Shown: positions 1-9,251, counted from the stretch's first letter. The stretch is DNA of 64,000 nucleotides from DAOTWA01 sp963702935 (GCA_963702935.1 OY969772.1:4650001-4714000), one strand, 5' to 3'. Notes: generated by a model from the sequence alone, not told the origin. Made by a program: numbers and translations.

Positions 1-557
1 GAGACTACCTGGAACTGGGCGGTCGCCGAGGCCCCACCGCTGGCCTGGGCCGCAGCCATGACGATCCACACGCTGCCGGTCCCGGCATTGCTGGGGATGG
101 TGACTTGCGTGCTGAAATTGCCATTGCTATCCGTGGTCACGGCTGCCGTCGATACTACCGAGGCCCCTTGCTGGGCAAGGCTGACGTTCAAAGCCGTGTT
201 GGCCGGGAAAGCCGATCCGCTGACCTTTACTTGTGCGCCCGGCCCACCGTTATAAGAAGATAAGCTGACCTGAGCCAACGCTCCGGTAATGGGAATGACG
301 CCTTGGGGAATATGGATGATTTGACCGGGGAAGACCAGGTTGGTATTGACGATCTGCGGGTTGGCTTGCTCCAATGCGCTCAAGCTTACTCCGCAAAGGT
401 TGGCGATGTTCGTCAGATTATCGCCAGGTTGAACTGTATAAGTCGAGCCACAGCTCGCTTGCGCTGTGGCAATTGAGTTTGTGCTGACTATCGCCAGGAG
501 CATTGCACCAATAACGGGGAAAATCGCCCAGCGATAGGATTTGTTACCGCTAAACAT
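1..557 (-). CDS. Secreted LysM-domain protein (3' end cut by window edge)
   Basis: About 185 residues are visible; the C terminus lies outside the window. The ATG at 555-557 is preceded by a strong ribosome site (TAAGGAGG). Residues about 10-32 form a signal peptide or membrane anchor. One LysM repeat follows (about 39-86, YTVQPGDNL ... PGQIIHIP), a peptidoglycan or chitin binding fold. From residue about 95 the sequence is Gly/Ser/Thr/Ala-rich and looks like a beta-sandwich (Ig-like) domain. It is probably a cell-surface protein with wall affinity. The product beyond LysM plus Ig-like domain is unknown. Confidence 0.8.
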   Translation of the reverse strand, partial: MFSGNKSYRWAIFPVIGAMLLAIVSTNSIATAQASCGSTYTVQPGDNLTNIANLCGVSLSALEQANPQIVNTNLVFPGQIIHIPQGVIPITGALAQVSLSSYNGGPGAQVKVSGSAFPANTALNVSLAQQGASVVSTAAVTTDSNGNFSTQVTIPSNAGTGSVWIVMAAAQASGGASATAQFQVV

Positions 558-660
558 TCTCGTGCCTCCTTACAGGCTTAAGACGTCCATCCAGCTGGGT
601 TAGTTCCTTCCGTTCGGCCTTCTCCATATAAGAATATTCTCATTTACCCACTCCCCTGGA

Positions 661-708
661 AAAGACAAAAAAACGGTTCCGGTGAGGATGCGCTCCTTAC
701 CGGAACCG
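661..708 (-). terminator. Rho-independent terminator of the CBS-domain gene
   Basis: A long stem (674-688 pairs with 694-708, one G-T wobble, loop TGCGC) is followed on the minus strand by a T-rich run, the complement of the A-rich stretch 661-673. It lies about 30 bases past the stop of the minus-strand CBS gene. Confidence 0.85.
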
Positions 709-736
709 GATCTGGTCATCCTTGAATGCCACGGGG

Positions 737-1177
737 TTACGAGGGATATTCCCTCCCCAGGATGTAGTTCTCCAGGGATAATATCTTGGATTCCTGAGAG
801 GCGAGCAGGTTTTTCACCACATCCCCGATCGAGACCACCCCAACTACTTTGCCATTGTCCATGACCGGCAGGTGGCGAATGCGCCGGTCCGTCATCAAGG
901 CCATGCAATTTTCGATGAACTCGTCCAAATGGACGACATACACCTTATCGGACATCAATTCTTTGACGGGAGCATTTGGATCGCAGCCCTTGAGGACACC
1001 CTTGTGGGCATAGTCTCTTTCTGAAAAAACGCCTACCACTCGATCCCCCTGCATAACCAGCACGGCTCCGATGCCCTTTTGGGTCATCAACTTGAGAGCC
1101 TCCAGGACTGTGTCATCTGGACTCACGGAAAAGATATCAAAGCCCTTGGTAGTCAAAATGTTGCGAACAGTAGCCAT
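737..1177 (-). CDS. Tandem CBS-domain protein
   Basis: The 146-residue protein consists of two CBS motifs (about 8-62 and 72-130), a Bateman module that binds adenine nucleotides or S-adenosylmethionine. Typical CBS strings are visible: GIGAVLVMQGDRVVGVFSERDY and IRHLPVMDNGKVVGVVSIGDV in shortened form. No catalytic domain is attached, so it is a stand-alone sensor or regulator of the YbxX/IMPDH-like small CBS family. It has its own promoter (TTGTAA-N17-TAAAAT, minus strand) with a CRP/FNR-type palindrome upstream and its own terminator, so it is monocistronic. The partner it regulates cannot be told. Confidence 0.9.
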   Translation of the reverse strand: MATVRNILTTKGFDIFSVSPDDTVLEALKLMTQKGIGAVLVMQGDRVVGVFSERDYAHKGVLKGCDPNAPVKELMSDKVYVVHLDEFIENCMALMTDRRIRHLPVMDNGKVVGVVSIGDVVKNLLASQESKILSLENYILGREYPS

Positions 1178-1231
1178 ATACCCCTCCGAAGGAATAGTTT
1201 AACGTGCCCGGATCGTATCTCTCACAAGAAT

Positions 1232-1260
1232 ATTTTAGTGCAATTCTTCACCGATTACAA
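1232..1260 (-). promoter_or_regulatory. Sigma-70 type promoter for the CBS gene
   Basis: On the minus strand TTGTAA (1260-1255) and TAAAAT (1237-1232) are separated by 17 bases. Predicted transcription starts near 1225, giving a leader of about 50 bases. Confidence 0.6.
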
Positions 1261-1272
1261 TCATCCATTTAT

Positions 1273-1288
1273 TGTGATAATTATCACA
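1273..1288. promoter_or_regulatory. CRP/FNR-type operator palindrome
   Basis: TGTGATAATTATCACA is a perfect 16-base palindrome with the classical TGTGA-N6-TCACA architecture bound by CRP/FNR-family proteins. Its centre is about 55 bases upstream of the predicted start of the CBS transcript, an activator-compatible position. It also lies upstream of the divergent gene at 1462. The cognate regulator is not in the window. Confidence 0.6.
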
Positions 1289-1372
1289 TTCGCTCAGGAA
1301 CGCCTGTCGAAGCACTCAGAAACCCGTTAGGTTTTAAACCGGAAGTAAGGTAAAATTAAGCCACTGGAACAA

Positions 1373-1388
1373 TGAGAAGATCTTCTCA
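1373..1388. promoter_or_regulatory. Second perfect palindrome in the divergent intergenic region
   Basis: TGAGAAGATCTTCTCA is self-complementary over 16 bases and lies 74 bases before the ATG of the gene at 1462, just downstream of a TAAAAT hexamer (1351-1356). It is suited to be a dimeric repressor site for that gene. No family assignment can be made. Confidence 0.4.
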
Positions 1389-1461
1389 CTTGAGAGTCAA
1401 TTGCCGCCTGAGTGCTTTTCGGCGCCAGGACAGTCGTGTACGCCAGTAATAAGGAAAAAAC

Positions 1462-1785
1462 ATGGCCACGAAAGACATCATCCCGTATTACGACCAGTTG
1501 ATAAAATTGGCCTTGTGCCAACAGGATTTAGGGGGAGCGGTACGTTTTCACTTCGAGGCCATTCGAGGCGGAGATCGGGAAGCCGTGGTCGTGTATCCTC
1601 TGCTCGAGGTAGCTCGGGAAAAAGAAACCCTTCCCTTTTTCAACTATCTCGACCTGGATCCCATTCAGCTCTGGATCAACTTCGGTTACGTCGACTTGCT
1701 GGAAGGCAGCCTCGCCAAGGGGATGGGCGTGTTTGCCCTGACCGCCAAGACCCTCAACCTCAAGCTGGTGCGCTCCGCCGGGTGA
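1462..1785 (+). CDS. Conserved-looking hypothetical protein, 107 aa
   Basis: A start ATG with upstream AAGGAAAAA supports the call. The protein is acidic, soluble and mostly helical by eye, with no signal peptide or membrane segment. I recognise no family. It has its own terminator directly downstream and shares a palindrome-bearing intergenic region with the divergent CBS gene, suggesting common control. Codon use resembles its neighbours, and overlapping frames give only shadows, so a real gene is likely. Confidence 0.6.
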   Translation: MATKDIIPYYDQLIKLALCQQDLGGAVRFHFEAIRGGDREAVVVYPLLEVAREKETLPFFNYLDLDPIQLWINFGYVDLLEGSLAKGMGVFALTAKTLNLKLVRSAG

Positions 1786-1826
1786 GCTAGGCCCTCCTTA
1801 TTCCTCTCTCAACTGCCAAAAGCCTG

Positions 1827-1867
1827 CCGCGGGCAGGAGAAATGGTAACCATTTCTCCTGCCCGCGG
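1827..1867 (+). terminator. Strong hairpin terminator
   Basis: A perfect 19-bp stem (1827-1845 with 1849-1867, loop TAA) is followed by TTATTTCT. It closes the 107-aa gene transcript and separates it from the HD-GYP gene. Confidence 0.8.
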
Positions 1868-1993
1868 TTATTTCTAGCACGCTTCTTGCACGGTTATTTT
1901 TCCAAACTTTACGGGCAATTTTTCATCAAAGCCGCGGAGGAACGCTCCGCGTTGCCCGATCTACAAGCTATTATCCTGATCCCCGAGGGAAAA

Positions 1994-3178
1994 ATGTCAT
2001 CGTACCCAAACCCCGAGGTTTTCTCTGGTGAAGAGGGAAAAAAGAACGGTAGGACCCTGAGCCAAAATCTAATCAGCGCTTACAGGCCGGCGGAAGAGCC
2101 CTGGATCGAGGCCCTGCGCCGGCTTGGCTCCTTCAGTAAAGCCGTCAACCGCAGCCTGACCGCCAGCGATCTGGTCGAAGTGATCGGCCGCAGCGCCCAG
2201 GTGTTGAGCGGCGCCGATCGCGTGGCCGTCCTGGAGCGCGACCTTCAGAGCCAGACTACGCTTGTGTGGTCCAATGGGCTTTCTGCCCGGTATCTCGGCC
2301 AGATGATCGGAGCCATCCGCCAGTTGATCGAAGAGAGTGGCCGTGATTTACACGCCGGACCGCTGCTCACCCCGGACGTGAACGCCCTTCCTCCCCATTC
2401 TCTGCGGCGCAGCCTGGCAGAGAGCGAAGGCTACCGGGCCGTGATCGTGTGCCCGCTTATTTTCGACGACCTTTTGATGGCCATCATCGATTGCTATTTC
2501 GACCAATCGCACAGGTGGAATGAGACCGAACATAAGGCGCTGCAAATCTTTTCCCGGCAGGCGGCCGTTGCCATGCAAAACGTCCGCCTCGGCCTGGAGC
2601 TGGAAGAATCCTATGCGGAGACCGTGCTGGCCCTCTCGCGCGCCATGGACGCCAGAGACAACTACACCGCCAACCACAGCCAGCAGCTCGCCGATTGGGC
2701 GGTCGAGACCGCCAGGCGCCTGAATTGCAGCCAGGAGGAACTCCGCACGATCCGCTGGGCGGCTTTGCTGCACGACATCGGCAAGATTGGTGTGCCGGAT
2801 TCGATCTTGCTCAAGCCTGGGCCGCTCAACGAGGAGGAATGGGTCGTCATGAAGAAGCACCCTCAGGTGGGCGCGGAGATCATCGAGCCGATGAGGGAGC
2901 TAAAGCCCATCACCTCCCTGATCCGCGCCCACCAGGAGAAGTATGACGGCACGGGCTATCCGTATGGCCTGCAAGGGGAAGAAATTCCCCTGGGAGCGCG
3001 TATCCTCACCGTGGTAGATTCATTCGGCGCTATGGTCAATAACCGCGTCTATCGCCAGGCCCTCAGCCTGGCAGAAGCCGCCGCCGAGCTTCAGCGCTGC
3101 GCCGGGAAGCATTTCGACAGGCAGGTGGTGGATATTTTCTACCAGCTCATCCAACCCCAGCTACACGGCAGAGACTAG
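1994..3178 (+). CDS. GAF/HD-GYP cyclic-di-GMP phosphodiesterase-type protein
   Basis: The reading frame is open from a TTG at 1886, but ATG 1994 has a good ribosome site (GAGGG) and gives 394 residues. Residues about 55-210 form a GAF-like sensory domain. An HD-GYP domain fills about 215-390 with HDIGKIGVPD, a downstream AHQEKYDGTGYP (the His-x2-E-x-x-DGTGYP signature) and VVDSFGAM. The family hydrolyses c-di-GMP through a metal centre. No membrane segment or receiver domain is present, so it is likely a cytoplasmic sensor. It is a stand-alone gene between a terminator and the CPBP gene. No GGDEF partner is in the window. Confidence 0.88.
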   Translation: MSSYPNPEVFSGEEGKKNGRTLSQNLISAYRPAEEPWIEALRRLGSFSKAVNRSLTASDLVEVIGRSAQVLSGADRVAVLERDLQSQTTLVWSNGLSARYLGQMIGAIRQLIEESGRDLHAGPLLTPDVNALPPHSLRRSLAESEGYRAVIVCPLIFDDLLMAIIDCYFDQSHRWNETEHKALQIFSRQAAVAMQNVRLGLELEESYAETVLALSRAMDARDNYTANHSQQLADWAVETARRLNCSQEELRTIRWAALLHDIGKIGVPDSILLKPGPLNEEEWVVMKKHPQVGAEIIEPMRELKPITSLIRAHQEKYDGTGYPYGLQGEEIPLGARILTVVDSFGAMVNNRVYRQALSLAEAAAELQRCAGKHFDRQVVDIFYQLIQPQLHGRD

Positions 3179-3268
3179 AAAGCCCCACGCCAAGAGGCGA
3201 AGTCCTGGATATAATAAGGGCACCTCATTTCGAGCTTATTCCGGCAATCGACCCAAGGGAGGGGACAG

Positions 3269-4216
3269 ATGCAGCTCTTTTTCGATCCCGATAATCGCCT
3301 GTTTGCCCTGGCCCGCAGTGGAAAGCGCCTGCCGCACATTCTTTTGGCCATTCTGATGAGCCTGGTCTTCCTGTTTGGCGCGCAAATCCTCGGCGCCATC
3401 CCGGCCCTGTTCCTCCTGCCGCTGTTTGACGGGCTACCGGTGCAAAGCTCGGCGTTGTGGTCGGCCCTCCAGGGCATCCTGATCCTGGTCACCGCCTTCG
3501 CGCCCATCTTTCTGCTCCTGTGGGCCTGGCTGGCTCTCGTCGAGAAACGCCCCCTGTGGACGATTGGTATCCTGCGCGAGGGCCTCTTTTCGAAATATCT
3601 GCGCGGTGTCGCAGCCGGGCTGCTCATGTTCACCGTTACGGTGGGCATTTTGTTGATTTTCGGTGGGGTCACCCTGGACACAACTCCTTCTCCGCTCGAG
3701 GGCCTGCCCGCCCTCGGCGGCGTCCTGTTGGTTTACCTGGGCTGGGCGATTCAGGGACCGGGGGAAGAAGCCCTGACGCGCGGCTGGCTCTTGCCCGTGG
3801 TTGGAGCGCGCTACAAGCCGTGGCTGGGCATCCTGGTCTCTTCCTTGCTCTTCGCCCTGTACCACTCACTCAACCCCGATCTAAGTGTTCTGGCCGTCTT
3901 CAACCTGTTCCTCTTTGCCTTGATGATGGCTTTCTATGCGCTCTACGAAGGCAGCCTGTGGGGCGTGTTCGGCCTGCACGCCATCTGGAATTGGGCCGAG
4001 GGCAATCTATTCGGCTTCCAGGTGAGCGGAACTGCGGCGTGGGGCGGCACTCTGTTGAGGATGAAGCCTACCGGCGCGGCCTTGCTCAACGGCGGCGGTT
4101 TTGGCCCCGAAGGCGGCCTGGCGGTCACGGCTGTTTTGCTCCTGGGCATTCTCGTTCTCCTGCTCCTGGCGCGCAGGAAGACGGCCTTCGCCTCCGCACA
4201 GGAAAATGCGACTTGA
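3269..4216 (+). CDS. CPBP-family intramembrane metalloprotease
   Basis: This 315-residue, very hydrophobic protein has about eight membrane segments. The CPBP (Abi) signatures are complete: GEEALTRGW (EExxxR), LFALYH (FxxxH) and GLHAIWNW. Family members are Rce1-like proteases that cleave within the membrane. The start is ATG 3269 behind GGGAGGGGACAG, with a TATAAT at 3210-3215. A promoter for the next gene overlaps its stop codon. Substrate unknown. Confidence 0.9.
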   Translation: MQLFFDPDNRLFALARSGKRLPHILLAILMSLVFLFGAQILGAIPALFLLPLFDGLPVQSSALWSALQGILILVTAFAPIFLLLWAWLALVEKRPLWTIGILREGLFSKYLRGVAAGLLMFTVTVGILLIFGGVTLDTTPSPLEGLPALGGVLLVYLGWAIQGPGEEALTRGWLLPVVGARYKPWLGILVSSLLFALYHSLNPDLSVLAVFNLFLFALMMAFYALYEGSLWGVFGLHAIWNWAEGNLFGFQVSGTAAWGGTLLRMKPTGAALLNGGGFGPEGGLAVTAVLLLGILVLLLLARRKTAFASAQENAT

Positions 4217-4241
4217 TCGCTCGGATTTTCTTCGGTATAAT
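4213..4241 (+). promoter_or_regulatory. Promoter of the L,D-transpeptidase gene
   Basis: TTGATC (4213-4218) and TATAAT (4236-4241) are 17 bases apart. The ATG at 4251 starts 9 bases after the -10 box, so the leader would be only a few bases long or absent. Confidence 0.65.
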
Positions 4242-4250
4242 CCAGGCAGG

Positions 4251-5295
4251 ATGAGTAACCGTAGTATTTCACGCCGCGATTTCTTAAAGATTAGCCGCTT
4301 TGGGATTGAGCAGTCTGGCTTTTCGCCCGGTCTTCAACCTTTGGGAAGGATTCGATACCGGCGACCTGGCGCGCGTTACCATCTACTCGGTGAGCGTCTA
4401 TAAGCAGCCTAACGATAAGAGTGAGATCGTCCGCCAACGTTACCGGGACGAGCTGATCCACATCTATTACGAAGTAAATTCACCCTATGGGCCGGGATAC
4501 AACCCCTTGTGGTACCGGGTGTGGGGCGGCTACATCCACAGCGCGCACATCGAGCGGGTGAAAGTACGCCTGAACCCCGTCCTGTCCTCCATTCCTGAAA
4601 AAGGCCAGTTGGTGGAGTTGACCGTACCGTTCAGCCAGTCCATGCGGCGCATCCGCACCAATCAATGGAATCCGGAATACACGCTTTATTATGGATCGAA
4701 CCATTGGGCGATGGGGATCGAAGAGGGCCCGGATGGCCAGCCCTGGTACCGGCTGCGGGACGAATTGCTCGAAGTCGAATACGACATCCCCGCCGCCCAC
4801 TTGAGACCGGTCACAGCCGAGGAGTTCACGCCCATCTCGCCGGACGTACCGCCCGAAAAAAAGCGCGTCGAGGTCTCCCTGACCCAACAGACCCTGACCG
4901 CTTACGAGGGCGACAAAGTTGTATTGAAAACCAAGATCTCCTCGGGAATACAGACCCCCCCGCCCTATCCGAACGGCATCCCCACCGAGACGCCGCGCGG
5001 CACTTTCCACGTGCAGACCAAGATGCCCTCCAAGCACATGGGCGATGGCAATCTCACCTCGGACGTGGAAGCTTACGAGCTGCCCGGCGTGCCCTGGGCC
5101 TCGTTTTTCGAGCCGAAGACCGGGGTGGCCTTCCACGGCACTTACTGGCACAACAATTTCGGCATCCCCATGAGCCACGGCTGCGTCAACATGCGCACCG
5201 AAGAAGCCAAGTGGCTGTTCCGCTGGCTTACCCCCGTGTCGAGTCCGGACGATTGGACGCGCATTGGTTACGGCACCGAAGTGACCGTAGGCTGA
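4251..5295 (+). CDS. Tat-exported L,D-transpeptidase (YkuD), with a frameshift in the signal peptide
   Basis: From ATG 4251 the frame reads MSNRSISRRDFLKI, a textbook twin-arginine signal. About 45 bases on, the hydrophobic part (AALGLSSLAFRPVF) and all remaining sequence lie one frame later; one extra base near 4293-4305 explains this. If the shift is real, only a TTG start at 4300 is left and the signal is lost. The mature region has an SH3-like N-terminal part and a C-terminal YkuD domain with HGTYWHNNFG and the catalytic SHGCVNM (Cys nucleophile). Such enzymes make 3-3 peptidoglycan cross-links or anchor proteins outside the membrane. Confidence 0.88.
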
Positions 5296-5297
5296 TT

Positions 5298-6488
5298 CTA
5301 TTCCCCCACGAAGCGTAGAAAGGCCTGGTTTCCCAATAGATGTCCGTGCTGCGTCAGGCGCAGCACCTCCTTCTCGGCGCCGGCCCACTCCAACAGCCCC
5401 AGGCGGGTGAGGTCGCCGATCTCCTCAGGAAAAACGTCCAAAAGGTGCTTCTCAAAGCGGGCCGCAAAGCGCCGGTCAGAAACCCCTTCCTCCGTCAAGC
5501 GCAGACCGACCATCATGGTCTCTTGCATCTCCGTCCAGGGATCGATGGGCGTGACGTTTACCGTGGCCGGGGTGACGGGAAACTCGTGCGCGCCGGCCAC
5601 TGCGCAGCGTTGGATGTACGGCGCGATGCCGAGCACGTTTGCCGTGCGGGTTCCCCCCGCGTAGCCGTGCGCGCCCGCTCCCAGGCCCAGGTAGGGCAGA
5701 TTGCGCCAGTATTGCAAGTTGTGGCGGCAGGCCAGCGCCTCGCCATTGGCGGACCTACGCGCCCAGTTGGAAATCTCGTAATGAACGTATCCGGCCTTTT
5801 CCAGGCGCTCTTCCGCCCAATCGTACATGTCGGCTGCCAGATCGCCGTCCGGCTCGGCGATCAATCCCCGTTCGGCCCAATGTTGAAAGGGCGTGCCGTG
5901 CTCCAGGGTCAACGCATAGAGGGAAAGGTGTTCCGGCCCCAGGCCCAAAGCCAGGTCGAGCGTGGATTTCCAGCGCTCTAACGGTTGAAAAGACAGGCCA
6001 AAGATCAGGTCCAGGTTGAGGTTGTCGAAGCCCGCCTGCCGCGCCCACTTCACCGCCTGGATCACGTCCAAAAAATCGTGCTGGCGCTCCAGAAGGCGCA
6101 GGTCGTCCGGGTGAGCCGACTGCATTCCCAGGCTCAGGCGGTTGACCCCCAGTTGGCGCAGCTCGCGCAGATAATCTGGCGAAAGGGTGCCGGGGTTGGC
6201 CTCCAGGCTGATCTCGACCCCGGGCAGCAAGTCGTAGTGATCGCTCAACGTCTGGAGGATGGCTCGCAAGCCGGAAATAGGCAGCAGCGAGGGTGTGCCG
6301 CCGCCAAAGAAGATGGTGTGTACCGGGAGGCGCCCGGGGGCGTTCTCCGCCGCGTAGACGGCCTCGCGGCATAGCGCCTCCACGTAAGCTGAGATTGACC
6401 CCTCCTGGCCGGCGTAAGTATTGAAATCGCAATAGGCGCAGCGGTGGCGGCAGAAGGGAATGTGCAGATATAAGCTATAAGCGACCAT
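5298..6488 (-). CDS. hemW: HemW-type radical SAM protein (coproporphyrinogen oxidase-like)
   Basis: I start at ATG 6488 (MVAYSLYLHIPFC), because the 25 residues of open frame before it are not conserved-looking. HIPFCRHRCAYCDFN carries the CX3CX2C cluster motif with the YCDFN form typical of HemW, the haem chaperone, rather than HemN. GGGTPS and the ENPGT-like SLEANPGTL motif follow, as expected in a radical SAM TIM barrel. Length is about 396 aa, normal for HemW. It is convergent with the transpeptidase gene, with stops 2 bases apart. Confidence 0.9.
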   Translation of the reverse strand: MVAYSLYLHIPFCRHRCAYCDFNTYAGQEGSISAYVEALCREAVYAAENAPGRLPVHTIFFGGGTPSLLPISGLRAILQTLSDHYDLLPGVEISLEANPGTLSPDYLRELRQLGVNRLSLGMQSAHPDDLRLLERQHDFLDVIQAVKWARQAGFDNLNLDLIFGLSFQPLERWKSTLDLALGLGPEHLSLYALTLEHGTPFQHWAERGLIAEPDGDLAADMYDWAEERLEKAGYVHYEISNWARRSANGEALACRHNLQYWRNLPYLGLGAGAHGYAGGTRTANVLGIAPYIQRCAVAGAHEFPVTPATVNVTPIDPWTEMQETMMVGLRLTEEGVSDRRFAARFEKHLLDVFPEEIGDLTRLGLLEWAGAEKEVLRLTQHGHLLGNQAFLRFVGE

Positions 6489-6574
6489 TATTATGAGGAT
6501 ATCACAGCCTGTTGCCTTTGCGAAGGTCTGAAAATAGATCATAAGATCGTGGCCCCTTGACAAATCCCCGCGAT

Positions 6575-6604
6575 TGCCAGATGTTTAAAAAGGCATGGTA
6601 TAAT
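6575..6604 (+). promoter_or_regulatory. Promoter before the zinc-ribbon/LysM gene
   Basis: TTGCCA (6575-6580), an 18-base spacer and TATAAT (6599-6604) look like a sigma-70 promoter. It overlaps the first possible ATG (6581) of the gene, so either the start codon is further in or transcription begins elsewhere. Confidence 0.5.
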
Positions 6605-7790
6605 CCCAAAATACACAAGAAGAAAACTATAAGTCCAGAAACAACCTCCTCAAACGCAAAACTCTGTCCAACTTGCGGCTCTCGCCTTAGCGAAAATGCT
6701 ACTCGCTGCCTGGTATGTGGCAGCGAGATCAATCCTAAGGCCGCCGCCCGCTCTGCCAAGCCGGTGCAGGGCTCGCGTATGCCAGAAGTCACCCTGAGCC
6801 TTCCGGCAGCCCTGGGATTCCTGGCCCTCTTCATCGTGGTGGGCGCTGCCGATCGTGTACTTTGGCCTGCGCAGCTTCGGGCGGGTCACCGACCCCACGC
6901 CAAGCCCAACGCCGTCCCTGACGGCCACCATCACCCCCACCCCCACCATCACACCTACCCCCACCCTGGAAGCCACGGCTACCCCCCTGCCGCCGGTCGC
7001 CTACAAAGTAGCCTCAGGAGACACCTGCCTGTCCATTGCGGCCGCTTTCAAGGTCTCAGCCCTGAGCATCATCACCCTCAACCAGTTGCCTGCGGAGTGC
7101 AACACTCTGGTCGTCGGCCAGTCGCTGCAAATCCCCCAGCCCACCCCGACCTCGTCGCCGCAACCCACAGGGACGTTGAACGCCACCGAAGCCGCGGATG
7201 CCGCTTGTGACAAGGTGGATTACACCGTGAAGGCCAACGATACCCTCTCTTCCATCTCGCTCAATTACGGCATCAGCATGGACATCCTCAAAGAATATAA
7301 CGGCCTGGTGTCGGATACGGTGTACGAAGGCCAGCCCATCGTCATTCCCCTGTGTATGCGCAATGCCCCTGGGACGACGCCCACACCGACCACCCCGCCG
7401 CCCTATGGCGCTCCCAACCTGCTGTTGCCGGCTGACGGCGCAGGGTTTACCCTGGCGGACGACACCATCACCTTGCAGTGGTCTTCGGTAGGCACGCTGC
7501 GCTCCAACGAAGCCTACGCGGTCACCATCGAAGACGTCACCGCCGGGAACGGCAAACAGGTGGAATACGTCACGGATCAAAAGTACATCGTGCCCACCAC
7601 CTTCCGGCCCAACGAGAACGTTCCCCACGTCTTCCGCTGGTCGGTGGTGAGTGTGCGCCAGACCGGCTCTGACAAGGACGGGAACCCTATCTGGCAACCG
7701 GCTGGAGACGCCAGTTCCACGCGCGTCTTCACCTGGGTTGGCGTCGCCGGCGGCGCGGCCCCCACCAGCGCTCCCAGCCCCACTCCGTAA
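6581..7790 (+). CDS. Zinc-ribbon, single-pass, double-LysM secreted protein (frameshifted)
   Basis: The N-terminal frame encodes a cytoplasmic zinc ribbon (CPTCGSRL ... CLVCGSEI) and a membrane segment (LPAALGFLALFIVV). Near 6835-6855 the frame moves by one base; the second frame continues the helix (LPIVYFGLRSF), then a Thr/Pro-rich linker, two LysM repeats (YKVASGDTCLSI and YTVKANDTLSSI) and a C-terminal beta-rich domain. Together these make one protein with a cytosolic metal-binding head and an outer wall-binding part. The start codon is uncertain; 6581 is the first ATG, but a TATAAT overlaps it. Separate genes are unlikely, because the membrane helix is split by the shift. Confidence 0.75.
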
Positions 7791-7819
7791 ACCCCCGAAT
7801 TTCTGCTTCGATCCTGAAC

Positions 7820-7857
7820 AGACCTTCCGGTTAGCTAACCGGAAGGTCTTTATTTTG
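7820..7857 (+). terminator. Rho-independent terminator
   Basis: A 30-base perfect palindrome (7820-7849) whose outer arms read AGACCTT and AAGGTCT is followed by TTATTTT. It ends the LysM transcript 30 bases past its stop. Confidence 0.85.
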
Positions 7858-7993
7858 GGTCTCATAAATCCAACCCTTTTTATCGCACTTTCTCGCAATT
7901 GGCCTATAATTGAGAGGTGCTTAGTCTGGCAGGAAACCTGCCGGAGAAAAAGCAATGGCGGGATTAAAACTTTGATGTGTGGAGAGGAAAACG

Positions 7994-9204
7994 ATGGATT
8001 CTACGCAGTACGATATTGCCATCATCGGCGGCGGAATCGTAGGGATGGCCACAGCCATGGCGCTGGCAACCACCTATTCCCTATCCTTGATCGTGCTCGA
8101 AGCTGAAGACCACCTGGCCGCGCACCAGACCGGCCACAACAGCGGCGTCATCCATTCAGGACTGTATTACAAGCCCGGCTCGCTAAAAGCGCGCAACTGC
8201 GTGGAAGGCCGCCTGGCCATGTACAAGTTCTGTGAGGAGCACGACATTCCTCACGACAATTGCGGGAAAGTCGTCGTGGCGACCAGCCAGAGCGAGCTGC
8301 CCGCCCTGGATAAGCTGGAGAAGCGCGGCCAGGCCAACGGCCTGGTTGGGCTGCGCCGGCTTAGCCAGGAGGAGATCAAAGAGATCGAGCCACATGCCTT
8401 TGGGGTCGCCGGGCTTTTCGTGCCTCAAACCGGGATCGTGGACTACATTGCCGTCACCGAGGCGTATGGCAAGATCGTGCAAGAATGCGGAGGCGTGGTG
8501 CAATCCGGAGCGCGCGTGAAGGGCTTCCACAAAATGGGAGGCGAGTTCGTCCTGGATACCGCACACGGCGAGGTGCATTGCCGCAACCTGGTCAATTGCG
8601 GAGGCTTGCAGTCCGATCGCATCGCCAGGATGTGCGGGGTCAACCCCGGCTTACAAATCGTGCCCTTCCGCGGGGAATATTACGAAGTCCGCCCCGAGCG
8701 ACAAGACCTGGTGCACAACCTGGTCTATCCGGTGCCGGACGACCGCTTCCCCTTCTTGGGAGTGCACTTTACGCGTATGATTCGCGGCGGAGTGGAGCTG
8801 GGGCCCAATGCGGTCGTGGCCTTCAAGCGCGAAGGCTATACCATGGGCGCCATTTCCCCCGGAGACGTGCTCCAATACCTCTTCTATGGGGGATTTGGCG
8901 CATGGGAATGAAGTACTGGAAGATGGGCTTTGGGGAATTCTACCGCTCGTTCAGCAAACGCGCCTTCGTCACTTCGGCCCAAAAGCTGGTGCCCGACTTG
9001 AAATTCGAAGACGTGCAGCGCAGCGGGGCCGGCGTACGGGCGCAGGCCCTGGAGCCGAATGGCTTCCTGGCAGACGATTTCCGCATCGTCGAGGCCGAGC
9101 ACATGATCCACGTGCTCAACGCTCCCTCGCCGGCGGCGACCGCCTCCATCAGCATCGGCAAGTCCATCGCAGAAATGGCGCAGAAGAACTTCAGCCTGGC
9201 ATGA
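7994..9204 (+). CDS. lhgO: L-2-hydroxyglutarate oxidase (LhgO-type FAD protein), frameshifted near the C terminus
   Basis: ATG 7994 follows GGAGAGGAAAACG. The N terminus has the FAD dinucleotide motif (IAIIGGGIVGMATAMAL), and HNSGVIHSGLYY is typical of the LhgO family, which oxidises L-2-hydroxyglutarate to 2-oxoglutarate. After residue about 298 (YGGF) the frame stops at 8911, but the frame one base earlier continues WRMGMKYWKMGFGEFYRS to the normal C terminus. A missing T in the TTT at 8894-8896 restores about 404 residues. TATAAT lies at 7905-7910. It is convergent with trxB across a shared terminator. Confidence 0.88.
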
Positions 9205-9210
9205 AATTAA

Positions 9211-9246
9211 AAAGACAGGGCCGGCGCAAACCGGCCCTGTCTTTTT
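9211..9246. terminator. Bidirectional terminator between lhgO and trxB
   Basis: A perfect 14-bp stem (9211-9224 with 9231-9244) has an A-run on the left arm and a T-run on the right arm, so it can end transcripts from both directions. Confidence 0.85.
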
Positions 9247-9251
9247 CTACC

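Noticed and set aside
6890..6975. Short tandem pattern (ACCCCCACC-like) as a CRISPR or VNTR
   Set aside because: It encodes the Thr-Pro repeats of a secreted-protein linker; there are no spacers or fixed repeat unit.
6880..6980. Histidine-rich stretch (HHHPHPHHH) as a metal-binding domain
   Set aside because: It is the Thr/Pro-rich linker of the LysM protein read in the wrong frame after the frameshift.
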